32,642 nucleotides of DNA from CAVWDI01 sp046259385. GTDB taxonomy: Bacteria; Chloroflexota; Anaerolineae; Anaerolineales; UBA4823. Both the position numbers and the translations under genes were made by a program. Shown here in pieces: positions 8,010-15,736 of the stretch. Under the pieces are notes generated by a model. It had not been told where the DNA came from, searched no databases, and saw only the letters and a list, made by a program, of their open reading frames with translations. Where the stretch lies: positions 1-32,642 of the forward strand of contig JBJYWI010000198.1 in NCBI GenBank assembly GCA_046259385.1, in the 5' to 3' direction. Numbering within the stretch: position 1 is the first letter of the stretch; each line of letters starts with the position of its first letter.

Positions 8010-9887
8010 ATGAACACAGAAATATGGATTGCCCTGGGTATCCTTGCGGCAGCCATCCTGCTATTCATCACTGAATGGCTGCGGGTCGATGTCGTGGCAA
8101 TCGGTGTGATGGTTGCCCTGATGCTGACAGGCCTGCTCACCCCCCAGGAAGCTCTTTCAGGTTTTTCCAACCCGGCTGTTTTAACGATTGCGGCGCTCTT
8201 TATTATCGGCGGAGCGATAATGCAAACCGGGCTTGCCAGAGCAATCGGTGGGCGCTTACTTTTAATCGCAGGTAGCGGAACTCTGCGACTTACGTTCATT
8301 ATTATGGGGACGGTAGCGCTACTTTCGGCATTTATCAGCGATTCAGGCACTGTCGCGGTTTTGCTGCCAGCTGTAACCAGTATGGCCCTGAGTACTGGCA
8401 TCAGTTCTTCAAAACTCCTGATACCACTTTCTTACGGGGCACTGCTGGGCGGCGCCACCACCTTAATTGGCACCCCTCCTAATATCCTTGTCAGCGATCT
8501 CTTACACGAAAGCGGTTATACACCTTTCTCTTTCTTCGACTACACTCCTATCGGTCTGATTATTCTATCAGCCGGCGTGGTCTACATGCTACTAGTAGGA
8601 CGCAGGCTGTTACCCGATCATAAGTTGTCGCAGGTCATCCAGAAAGTACACACACCTGAAGAATTAATAGAACTGTATAAACTACCTGATAACCTGTTCC
8701 GCCTGCGAGTCAGGCGTGGCTCAACACTCATTAACAAGAGCCTCGCTGCCTCCAGGATCAGCCGGGAATTTGAGTTAATTATTCTGCGAATTTTGAGACC
8801 TAAATTAAATTCAATTGGAATTCAGGATGTTGGCGAAACCTTCTCCACTAACCCAAAAGACTATGAAAATATATCCCCCGATCCGGAACTTGTATTCAAT
8901 GTTGGAGATATTGTTATTATACAGGGAGATGCAGGTGATATGAGCCATGCAGCAGCGATTTTCAACCTTGGTGTCCTGCCGGCTGAATTTGAAGACGCCT
9001 TCTCTATGGTTACCAATGAAATCGGAATCGCGGAAATCCTGCTCCCGCCCAGGTCAGCGCTGGTTGGAAAAACGATTGTCGAAATCCGGTTTGGAAGCCG
9101 CTATAATTTGACTGTGCTTAGCATAAACCGGCCAGATACAGCAGGCACACTGCCATTAAAAGAGACCGCCCTGCGGTTCGGCGATACACTTCTGGTGCAG
9201 GGAGCCTGGAAAAATATCCTCAAGCTGCGCGATAAACGCAGGGATTTTGTGGTGATGGGAGAGCCCGAACAAATGCTTTCCTCACCTGCTCGTAAAAAAG
9301 CCCCGCTTGCACTTGGTATCATGGGGATCCTGATGATCCTTCTGATCACAAATGTAATACCGATCGTGACGGCGAGTTTATTAGCTGCGTTTGCGCTCAT
9401 CCTGACAGGATGCTTGACCATCGATGAAGCCTATGAGGCAGTTGACTGGAGGTCAATTGTATTGATCGCCGGCATGCTGCCCATGAGCATCGCTCTGGAG
9501 AAGACCGGCATTATTGAGATTGTCGCCGAAGGTATGACAGTGAGTCTGGGTGAGATGGGACCGGTTGCGTTGATGGGCGGGTTATTCCTGCTGACATCTG
9601 TACTGACCCAGGTGCTTTCCAATACAGCCACGACAGTACTAATCGCTCCAATCGGAATGGCGGCAGCTTCGAACCTTGGAATACAACCCCAGGCTTTCCT
9701 GATGGCTGTCTCAATCGCAGCATCGATGGCTTTTGCCACGCCGGTTGCTTCCCCGGTCAATACGCTTGTAATGGGGACCGGCAGTTACCGTTTCAGCGAC
9801 TACATAAAAGCCGGAGCGCCTTTAATTTTGATCGCTCTGATAATTTCTCTAATCACCCTTCCTTACCTTTGGCCGTTCAATGGATAA
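8010..9887 (+). CDS. SLC13-family (DASS-like) permease with two TrkA-C domains
   Basis: The 625-residue membrane protein has two blocks of transmembrane helices (about 1-195 and 430-625) flanking a soluble part (about 210-410). That part holds two TrkA-C/RCK-C domains, each ending in a GDxxxxQG pattern. Transport motifs visible are GTPPNILVSDLL in the first half, then SNTATTVLIAPIG and ASPVNTLVMGTGSY in the second. Family members move dicarboxylates, sulfate or other anions with sodium or protons. The substrate here is not determinable. The ATG lies six bases after the chelatase stop, with GGAGG about 20 bases upstream inside that gene, so translation is probably coupled. The end overlaps the next gene by eight bases. 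Confidence 0.92.
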   Translation: MNTEIWIALGILAAAILLFITEWLRVDVVAIGVMVALMLTGLLTPQEALSGFSNPAVLTIAALFIIGGAIMQTGLARAIGGRLLLIAGSGTLRLTFIIMGTVALLSAFISDSGTVAVLLPAVTSMALSTGISSSKLLIPLSYGALLGGATTLIGTPPNILVSDLLHESGYTPFSFFDYTPIGLIILSAGVVYMLLVGRRLLPDHKLSQVIQKVHTPEELIELYKLPDNLFRLRVRRGSTLINKSLAASRISREFELIILRILRPKLNSIGIQDVGETFSTNPKDYENISPDPELVFNVGDIVIIQGDAGDMSHAAAIFNLGVLPAEFEDAFSMVTNEIGIAEILLPPRSALVGKTIVEIRFGSRYNLTVLSINRPDTAGTLPLKETALRFGDTLLVQGAWKNILKLRDKRRDFVVMGEPEQMLSSPARKKAPLALGIMGILMILLITNVIPIVTASLLAAFALILTGCLTIDEAYEAVDWRSIVLIAGMLPMSIALEKTGIIEIVAEGMTVSLGEMGPVALMGGLFLLTSVLTQVLSNTATTVLIAPIGMAAASNLGIQPQAFLMAVSIAASMAFATPVASPVNTLVMGTGSYRFSDYIKAGAPLILIALIISLITLPYLWPFNG

Positions 9888-11427
9888 CCGTCTCAGATCC
9901 ATTTTTCTTTTATCATTTATTGGGCTGTTCTGGCTGTTATTGAACGCGTGCAATTCCGAAAAGAATCCAGAAACCAGTGCCACTGAAACCCGTACGGCAA
10001 CCGTACAGCAAGCAGACCGGAATCCGGTCCATGTGGAACAAGTCCCGATCACCGATCAAACAGTCACTACAACCCAGACAGTGGCAATCCAAACCCTTAC
10101 TAACAACCTAAATACAAGCCGGAACACACAATACAACATCAGGGCTGAACTGGATTACACAAATCATATATTGAATGTGGAAGAGACAATAAATTACTTT
10201 AACAACACCACGGAACCGATAAATGACCTGCTCCTAATGGTGGAACCAGCTTATTACCCGAACGCTTTTACCCTACAAAGTCTCGTATGGGAAGGAGGGG
10301 AATCCATCCAGGATTTTTCATGGGAGAAAACCAGGATCAGGATTCCGCTAACCAAGCCCCTTCAGCAAAGTGAAGATATCTCGCTTGAAATCTCCTACAG
10401 GCTAAATTTACCTTCTCCAGAAACATCTCCAAATATCCGCCCTATTCCATTTGGGTATACTGAGCGACAGACAAACCTGGTCGACTGGTACCCCTTCATA
10501 CCTCCCTACATACCAGGCGAGGGCTGGTTGGCTCACGATGCGGGTTATTACGGCGAACACCTGGCTTACGCAATTTCGGACTTCGATGTCGCAATAAAAA
10601 TTCTGGATGGCAACGACAGCCTGGTGATTGCCGCCAGCTCGCCTGCTGAAATGGACGCTGAATGGCACACATACAGGTACGATAACGCACGTGGGTTCGC
10701 CTGGTCCATCAGCCATCAATACCAGGTTTACACTGAAAACGTCGGGGGCGTCACTGTTTACAGCTACGCATTCCCGGTGCACCCGGAAGCCGGCAAGGCC
10801 GTTTTAAAGACAACCGCAGAAGCTTTGGAATTGTATTCCCGACTTTATGGTCCTTACCCGCGCAGCACCATCAGCGCAGTTGAAGCGGATTTCCTGGATG
10901 GAATGGAATATGACGGGATGTATTTCCTGAGCAACGGTTTCTATAATTTATACCAAAACACACCAGGAGAATACCTGATCGCGATCGCAGCCCACGAAAC
11001 CGCCCACCAGTGGTTTTACGCGCAGGTCGGCAATGACCAAGCTCTCGAGCCCTGGCTTGATGAGGCGCTGTGCACATATAATGAGCGCCTTTTTTATGAA
11101 AACTACCATCCAGAAGCGCTTGATTGGTGGTGGAATTACAGAGTCTTTTTTTACAAACCAGGCGGTTGGGTGAATGACAGCATATACAACCCGCACGGAG
11201 CGACAAACGCCTACCGCGCATACCGGGATGCCGTCTATTTAAACGGTGCCTTATTTCTTGAGGATATCCGGCTGCTTATCGGCGACGACAGTTTCTTTAA
11301 ATTCCTGAAAGCCTATGTGGAAGAATATAAATATAAGCTTGCAACAGGTGAAAACTTTTTCTTACTGCTGCGTTCCTTCACGAATAAAGATATCGATCCA
11401 GTTATCAACCAGTATTTCAGCAAATGA
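9880..11427 (+). CDS. M1-family-like zinc metallopeptidase lipoprotein
   Basis: The 515-residue protein starts with a lipoprotein signal peptide ending in LNAC (Cys 24), so it should be anchored outside the cell membrane. A Thr-rich linker precedes a beta-sandwich region (about 85-270) and a gluzincin catalytic domain. The zinc site is HETAH (372-376) with the third ligand Glu 395 in WLDEAL, i.e. HEXXH-X18-E as in M1 peptidases. The usual GxMEN exopeptidase motif is replaced by DGMEYDGMYF near residues 340-350, so true aminopeptidase activity is uncertain. The start codon overlaps the permease stop (ATGGATAA), showing translational coupling. It is the last gene before the candidate origin, and no terminator hairpin follows. 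Confidence 0.9.
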   Translation: MDNRLRSIFLLSFIGLFWLLLNACNSEKNPETSATETRTATVQQADRNPVHVEQVPITDQTVTTTQTVAIQTLTNNLNTSRNTQYNIRAELDYTNHILNVEETINYFNNTTEPINDLLLMVEPAYYPNAFTLQSLVWEGGESIQDFSWEKTRIRIPLTKPLQQSEDISLEISYRLNLPSPETSPNIRPIPFGYTERQTNLVDWYPFIPPYIPGEGWLAHDAGYYGEHLAYAISDFDVAIKILDGNDSLVIAASSPAEMDAEWHTYRYDNARGFAWSISHQYQVYTENVGGVTVYSYAFPVHPEAGKAVLKTTAEALELYSRLYGPYPRSTISAVEADFLDGMEYDGMYFLSNGFYNLYQNTPGEYLIAIAAHETAHQWFYAQVGNDQALEPWLDEALCTYNERLFYENYHPEALDWWWNYRVFFYKPGGWVNDSIYNPHGATNAYRAYRDAVYLNGALFLEDIRLLIGDDSFFKFLKAYVEEYKYKLATGENFFLLLRSFTNKDIDPVINQYFSK

Positions 11428-11473
11428 TCTGGATTGGTATATAGATGTTATCTATAAACAAGTGTTAATTATT

Positions 11474-11513
11474 TAATAGTAGTAATAGTAGGGGTTGAAA
11501 AATCTGTGGATGT
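11474..11513 (+). other. DnaA-trio array with G cluster and inverted DnaA box (basal unwinding system)
   Basis: Six trinucleotides TAA TAG TAG TAA TAG TAG (11474-11491) run into GGGG. After about ten bases comes TGTGGATGT (11505-11513), seven of nine matches to the reverse DnaA box. The order and polarity equal the Bacillus subtilis unwinding element, where DnaA trios, a GC cluster and a DnaA box direct DnaA onto single-stranded DNA. The AT-rich DNA to the left would be the region that melts. Confidence 0.65.
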
Positions 11514-11712
11514 ATAAGGTTTCATTCATCAGAAACAGCATATATATTATGTTTAGCATATCAAGCGGGTATATATGGGGGGAAGAAGAAGCAAACAGTT
11601 TTATTGTTTTTTGGAAAATATTGGGGAAAATTTTGAATAATCCATTCAAATTTGTGGTATATGTGGGCTGATAGTCAATTTAATCCATGTTCGAGTACAT
11701 TTTTCCCCAGTT

Positions 11713-11829
11713 TTTTCCACATACGACTTTTCCTTAATAATGCTCCATAAAGGGGGATATATGATTCTGAGTATCCATATTTCCACAGCCTTCTTGAATT
11801 TATCCACAGTTTTTTGGGTTTTATCCACA
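11713..11829 (+). other. Cluster of four forward DnaA boxes
   Basis: Perfect TTATCCACA occurs at 11800-11808 and 11821-11829, spaced 21 bases (two helical turns), both followed by G. TTTTCCACA at 11713-11721 matches eight of nine, and ATTTCCACA at 11779-11787 seven of nine. All face the same way, opposite to the box at 11505. Confidence 0.75.
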
Positions 11830-11919
11830 GAATAAGGCTCCTTTTCAAGTTACACAGATTAAAAGGCTAAGATTATCTGGGCATCGAAGAAATTGTGACC
11901 AGAAAATCCAAAAAAGGAC

Positions 11920-11948
11920 TTGACAAAGGGATTCATTTAGATTATTAT
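11920..11948 (+). promoter_or_regulatory. Strong promoter of the small-ORF/ArsR/MFS operon
   Basis: A perfect TTGACA (11920-11925) is followed after 17 bases by TATTAT (11943-11948), five of six matches. The expected start point near 11955 falls inside the tandem palindromes, which suggests repression by steric block. The leader to the first ATG at 12043 is about 88 bases. Confidence 0.8.
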
Positions 11949-11950
11949 TT

Positions 11951-11987
11951 AATTAGATATATATCTAATTTAGATATATATCTAATT
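11951..11987. promoter_or_regulatory. Tandem palindromic operator overlapping the transcription start
   Basis: A perfect 20-base palindrome, AATTAGATATATATCTAATT, lies at 11951-11970. A second copy of the core TTAGATATATATCTAA follows directly at 11970-11985. Two adjacent identical dyads just after the -10 element are typical of an autoregulatory operator. The likely ligand is the ArsR-like regulator encoded about 300 bases downstream. Confidence 0.7.
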
Positions 11988-12042
11988 GCAGAAGCATTGT
12001 GATTATCAAAGGTTAAGTTCAATTTCATTAAAGGAGGTCAGG

Positions 12043-12273
12043 ATGCCTGTTTTATTTAATGATTATGATTTTGGAAAAGCCCGCCAGGAAGAAATCCAGC
12101 GTGAGGCGGAAGCGGTCCGGCTGGTAAAAAAAGTGCAGGTCAGACAGCATTCAAAGCCAGGCGTGAGGGACCGGATGCTGGTCATGTTTGGAAACATTCT
12201 CATTGACACTGGATGGAAGATAAAAGAAGCAGGAGCCTGTTCCTATCCCTGCTCTGAACCATCCAGGAGTTGA
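12043..12273 (+). CDS. Small protein of unknown function, first gene of the regulator operon
   Basis: The 76-residue protein begins at an ATG preceded by AAGGAGGT at ideal distance, so it is surely translated. The upstream in-frame ATG at 11986 lacks such a site and would lie within or next to the operator. The sequence is a charged, probably helical N-terminal half (DFGKARQEEIQREAEAVRLVKK) and a shorter hydrophobic segment (RMLVMFGNILIDTGWKIKE), ending in two cysteines (AGACSYPCSE). I recognise no family. It ends three bases before the regulator ATG and shares its ribosome binding region, so the two are co-translated. It could be a partner or effector sensor of the regulator, which is only inference. 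Confidence 0.8.
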   Translation: MPVLFNDYDFGKARQEEIQREAEAVRLVKKVQVRQHSKPGVRDRMLVMFGNILIDTGWKIKEAGACSYPCSEPSRS

Positions 12274-12275
12274 TA

Positions 12276-13415
12276 ATGAGTGGAGAAAAAGGAAAAGGAG
12301 AGAATAACAAGATATCTGAGGTAAATACAGGATTTAGGCAGCCTGGTGAAGAAACCAGGCTGCCTAAACTGGAGTGGGATATCGGCACAGCGTACGACTT
12401 CTTCATCAGTCTGGATGTGCTGCATTCTCCGGAAGGATTTGGTTTGCGGGCTTCATGGGCGGCAGGAGTCCGTTCGCGGTTATCCTCTCCAAATCGCAAA
12501 ACCCTGCTTGAAGCCGAGCGCCTGGGAGGGACCCCGCTGCACTGGATTTATTCACTCCCTGCCCCGAAATCAGCCGATGCAGCATTGGTTGAATTAAGGA
12601 AAATTCCAGCTGCAGACAGACTACAGAAGTTGATGACCAGTATGGAGACCACTCCTGAAATATTGAAAATATACCTAGAAACAGCTGATAGCGGCACATG
12701 GAGTGAAGAACAGGTTGAAGCACTGGGATATGAAATGCGGAAATTCAGCTGGAAGAAACATAAAATGCCGAAACCTAAGGTTCTCGCAAGCATGCTTCAA
12801 ACCTGGGCAAATGCTGAAGAGTTCGGGGAACGTTACCTTAATGCTCTGGAAGAGTACCAGAGAAATTTTTTTGCAGAAGAGGAAAGGAGAATCACCCCGG
12901 CTCTGAAGGAACAACTTAACCTTGCACAGGAATTAGCAGAGCGAGTAACCCTCCCAGAATTACTGGAAAACCTGTCCCATGGTTTGGATTTTAATTACTA
13001 TCTGGATAAGAAGGAGATTGTACTGGCGCCATCATACTGGGGAGCCCCGCTAGTTTTCTTTAGATCTATCACAGATGACAAAATGATTTTTACCTACGGT
13101 GCAAGACCGTCTGATGCTTCCCTTGTTCCTGGAGAGGTGATCCCGGATGCGTTATTGATGGGGTTAAAGGCAATATCAGACCCAACCCGGTTGAGAATCC
13201 TGCGTTTTCTGTGCTGTGAACCGATGACGCCGGCTGAACTCGCCCGGAAATTGAGGTTGCGCGCCCCAACTGTCACGCATCATTTGAGGACCCTCCGGTT
13301 GGCGGGCCTTGTTCACCTATCTCTGGATATTCGCACTGAAGGGAGTTATAAAGCCCGCCTTCAGGCGATTGAAGAACTGAATACAAACTTGAATAAATTT
13401 TTGAAGTGCAAATAA
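12276..13415 (+). CDS. ArsR-type transcriptional regulator with long N-terminal domain
   Basis: The 379-residue protein ends with a winged helix-turn-helix of ArsR type at about residues 290-365 (LKAISDPTRLRILRFLCCEPMTPAELARKL, then APTVTHHLRTLRLAGLVHL). The first 280 residues form a helical domain of unknown fold, unlike the classic 100-residue ArsR proteins, and probably sense a ligand or dimerise. The ATG at 12276 is preferred over the TTG at 12270 because AGGAG lies six bases before it and ends the upstream gene. It is flanked by a small gene and an MFS transporter in one operon behind a palindromic operator, so it likely represses its own operon and controls the exporter. A perfect hairpin lies within codons 20-31. 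Confidence 0.88.
   Translation: MSGEKGKGENNKISEVNTGFRQPGEETRLPKLEWDIGTAYDFFISLDVLHSPEGFGLRASWAAGVRSRLSSPNRKTLLEAERLGGTPLHWIYSLPAPKSADAALVELRKIPAADRLQKLMTSMETTPEILKIYLETADSGTWSEEQVEALGYEMRKFSWKKHKMPKPKVLASMLQTWANAEEFGERYLNALEEYQRNFFAEEERRITPALKEQLNLAQELAERVTLPELLENLSHGLDFNYYLDKKEIVLAPSYWGAPLVFFRSITDDKMIFTYGARPSDASLVPGEVIPDALLMGLKAISDPTRLRILRFLCCEPMTPAELARKLRLRAPTVTHHLRTLRLAGLVHLSLDIRTEGSYKARLQAIEELNTNLNKFLKCK
12333..12368. repeat. Perfect 15-bp inverted repeat with 6-base loop inside the regulator gene
   Basis: TTTAGGCAGCCTGGT is followed by GAAGAA and its exact reverse complement. It starts 57 bases after the regulator start codon. The encoded residues (FRQPGEETRLPK) look like a flexible linker between the start and the first ordered region. 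It could be an mRNA hairpin affecting translation, or the remnant of a small mobile repeat. Confidence 0.85.
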
Positions 13416-13430
13416 AATGCGGATAAGTTC

Positions 13431-14711
13431 ATGGCATACACATTTCTAGAAAAGAGCAAATTATCTATAAATGATTACCTGGAGCATATGCGCGCCTTCC
13501 AGACTAACGCGCGCCTGTATATTATCAGCGCGATAATTCTGGGGGTAGGGCTTGGGATCTTTCGCTTATTGTTCAATTTTTATGCCCTCAGCTTGGGATA
13601 TGACGAGGCGATTCTTGGAAGGTTTGTTACAGTCAACAACCTGACCGCCCTGCTCTTTGCCCTGCCGGCGGGATACTTATCCGACCAGATTGGACGAAAA
13701 GCATCCCTAATTTCTGCAAGCGCACTAGGCGCTCTATCGATCCTGGGGATGGTCCTCTGGCCATCTGAAAGTGCGTTGTATGCTGCAAACGTACTGTTTG
13801 GGGTTTCCCAGAGCCTGGCTGCGGTGACGATGGCGCCTTTCTTAATGGAAAACAGCGCTGAAATGGAGCGGACTTATCTGTTCAGTTTCAGCTTTGGCAT
13901 CCAAATGGCAGCTGCTTTTGTGGGAAGCTGGATTGGAGGCTACCTTCCATCCTGGATCGCTGGAGCGGCAGTTGTAGAGCCGACCTCAAGCCAAGCATAT
14001 GGCGGTTCACTGGTAGTGATCGCATTAATAATGGCATCTGGAATCATCCCGCTTGCATTTCTGAAACTCAATCGCAATCTGCGCACTGAACGTTCCGTAT
14101 TTGCGCCTATCAGCTACGCAGCTGAAAACCCCAAGACGCTGGGGAAGTTGGTCATGCCGATGCTGGTCACTGCGATTGGGGCGGGTTTGATAATGCCTTT
14201 TATGAACGTGTTTTTCCGCGAGGTTCATTTCCAGTCTGACCAGGTGATTGGAACGCTGTTTGCCTGGGGTTCGCTGGCGATGGCAGCTGGATTGCTGGTC
14301 GCTCCGCCGTTAGCAGAAAGGATGGGAAAAATTCAGCTGGTGGTGGTCACTCAGGGGCTTTCAATACCTTTCCTGATTATCCTGGGTTTCTCACCCTGGT
14401 TCTGGATGGCAACGCTGGCGTATTTTGTGCGTCTGGCGCTGATGAATATGAGCGGCCCAGTATATGAAACCTTTGTGATGGAAAAGGTAGACGCTTCAGC
14501 CCGGGCGACTGTCGCAAGTCTTGTCAGCATGTCCTGGAGTTTTGGATGGACATTCAGCCCGATGATCAGCGGCTGGCTGCAGGTAAATTACGGTTTCGGT
14601 CCAGCTTTTCTGGGGACGATTTCCCTGTATACACTTGCAATTGTTATGATCTGGGCGTTTTTCTGGCGTGAGACATCCAGCGGGGCGCCTGTACCCGTGC
14701 CCGGCGATTAA
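13431..14711 (+). CDS. MFS transporter, probable exporter
   Basis: The 426-residue protein has about twelve predicted transmembrane helices. The conserved loop 2-3 motif is GYLSDQIGRKAS near residues 80-91. A cytoplasmic N-terminal stretch of about 25 residues precedes helix 1. The second half contains a conserved-looking EKVDASARATVASL segment before helix 11, as in many drug-type exporters. The ATG lies 15 bases after the regulator stop and has only a weak GCGGA site, so it is probably translated by coupling. As an ArsR-regulated last gene of the operon it most likely expels a compound sensed by the regulator. The substrate is unknown. A terminator follows. Confidence 0.9.
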   Translation: MAYTFLEKSKLSINDYLEHMRAFQTNARLYIISAIILGVGLGIFRLLFNFYALSLGYDEAILGRFVTVNNLTALLFALPAGYLSDQIGRKASLISASALGALSILGMVLWPSESALYAANVLFGVSQSLAAVTMAPFLMENSAEMERTYLFSFSFGIQMAAAFVGSWIGGYLPSWIAGAAVVEPTSSQAYGGSLVVIALIMASGIIPLAFLKLNRNLRTERSVFAPISYAAENPKTLGKLVMPMLVTAIGAGLIMPFMNVFFREVHFQSDQVIGTLFAWGSLAMAAGLLVAPPLAERMGKIQLVVVTQGLSIPFLIILGFSPWFWMATLAYFVRLALMNMSGPVYETFVMEKVDASARATVASLVSMSWSFGWTFSPMISGWLQVNYGFGPAFLGTISLYTLAIVMIWAFFWRETSSGAPVPVPGD

Positions 14712-14764
14712 AGAGGAAAAACGCTCAGCCCTCTTAAATAGATAGTGTGGGTAGGGTTTAAAAA

Positions 14765-14792
14765 AAAGAACCGCATATGAAGGCGGTTCTTT
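14765..14792 (+). terminator. Rho-independent terminator after the MFS gene
   Basis: A perfect 10-bp stem (AAAGAACCGC with GCGGTTCTTT) has an 8-base loop and lies 53 bases beyond the MFS stop. The downstream side is TTTCTGG, so the U tract is short. The left arm is preceded by an A run, so it could also act in reverse. Confidence 0.75.
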
Positions 14793-14865
14793 CTGGTTAA
14801 AGTTGAAACCTTTTCATGCTTACTGCATCTAAGGGGGAGAGTTTACCGAAAATGGAGGAAAAACT

Positions 14866-15264
14866 ATGGAGATGGTAATTGATTTTCCGGGAGGCGCACG
14901 GGTCGACGCCAGCTTTGGCCCTTTCAAGATCGAGACGGACCAGCCGCCTGTATCGTCTGCCCCAACCCCTTTTGCGACATTCCTGGCTTCAATTGGCACC
15001 TGTGCTGGTATTTACGTGCTTGGTTTTTGCCAGCAGCGCGGAATACCAACTGAAAATATTAAATTAATACAGAGAGTACATCGGAAAAACCAGAATGGGA
15101 TGGTGGGTAAGATCGAACTAGAGATTCAGGTTCCGGAAGATTTCCCGCAGAAGTACCTGCCGTCATTAATTCGCTCAGCGGAACTCTGCGCGGTTAAGAA
15201 ACACCTTGAACAACCTCCCGAGTTTGAAGTCTACACCCGCGAAATGCAGATGGCGCTTGTTTAG
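14866..15264 (+). CDS. OsmC-family protein
   Basis: The 132-residue protein belongs to the OsmC/Ohr fold. The conserved first cysteine region is TFLASIGTCAGIYVLGFCQQRG (about 43-64), where the Cys in GTC corresponds to the family's catalytic position. The second is in SAELCAVKKHLEQPPEF (about 105-121). These two cysteines reduce organic hydroperoxides in characterised members. Many OsmC-like proteins of this short type have unproven roles. GGAGG seven bases before the ATG supports the start. It is transcribed alone after the terminator of the upstream operon and converges with the next gene, with no terminator visible in the 31-base gap. Confidence 0.88.
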   Translation: MEMVIDFPGGARVDASFGPFKIETDQPPVSSAPTPFATFLASIGTCAGIYVLGFCQQRGIPTENIKLIQRVHRKNQNGMVGKIELEIQVPEDFPQKYLPSLIRSAELCAVKKHLEQPPEFEVYTREMQMALV

Positions 15265-15295
15265 TGAAATCAATTCATTTCCGCTAAGAGCTTGA

Positions 15296-15646
15296 TTAAA
15301 AATTCAGTATTTTTCTGATACCCAACAACAGGATCAAGCCAACAGCCCACACGCTGTAGCCAAGAGCTAACATAGGGAGGAGTTTGTAACCGGCTCGGGA
15401 CGACAACCATACTGATAACAAAAATCCCAGGGTAGGTATTATTGCCAGAACCAACCCCAGGCTGAATTCGGATACCGCCTGGCTGTCACCGGCTGAGGAA
15501 GAATATACAATCCACAAACCTAAAGCGGCTGTAAGCGGCATTGTAGCGGTAATTGCAGCAAAAAATTTACTTTGCCTTTCAATAACTGCGATCAGGATAA
15601 TCACAGTGATTGAAATGATTACAGGGATTACATCCTGGAATTTCAT
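15296..15646 (-). CDS. Small four-helix membrane protein
   Basis: The 116-residue protein is almost wholly hydrophobic, with about four transmembrane helices (residues 5-22, 30-50, 62-82 and 90-110). Charged residues cluster in the loops (ERQSK, SRAGYK, RKILNF). Its pattern is like the GlpM/DUF3147 group of small membrane proteins, but I cannot assign it firmly. AGGAGTG stands at a good distance before the ATG. It lies 90 bases downstream of glgC on the same strand and could be co-transcribed with it. No function is proposed. Confidence 0.75.
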   Translation of the reverse strand: MKFQDVIPVIISITVIILIAVIERQSKFFAAITATMPLTAALGLWIVYSSSAGDSQAVSEFSLGLVLAIIPTLGFLLSVWLSSRAGYKLLPMLALGYSVWAVGLILLLGIRKILNF

Positions 15647-15736
15647 TTTCTCACTCCTGAAGTAAGAGAAGATTTTAAAAATTAGCGGGGGTTATAACAG
15701 GAACCAGTCTTGAACCCTGGGAGAAAAACTTGTCTG

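Larger units (their letters stand above)
11428..11830. other. oriC: Candidate chromosomal replication origin (oriC)
   Basis: This non-coding, very AT-rich stretch contains TAG/TAA trinucleotide repeats next to a G cluster and an inverted DnaA-like box on the left. To the right is a group of forward boxes including two perfect TTATCCACA. Sampled plus-strand composition switches here. Examples: 6 G to 20 C at 6121-6180 and 6 G to 19 C at 10381-10440 on the left, against 24 G to 15 C at 20701-20760 and 19 G to 8 C at 22141-22200 on the right. The last sample lies in a minus-strand gene, so gene orientation alone does not explain it. dnaA and dnaN are not adjacent. A DnaA-titration or regulatory site is the alternative. 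Confidence 0.7.

Noticed and set aside
11646..11828. 60-residue minus-strand ORF in the origin region
   Set aside because: AT-rich random frame across the DnaA boxes, no start signal.
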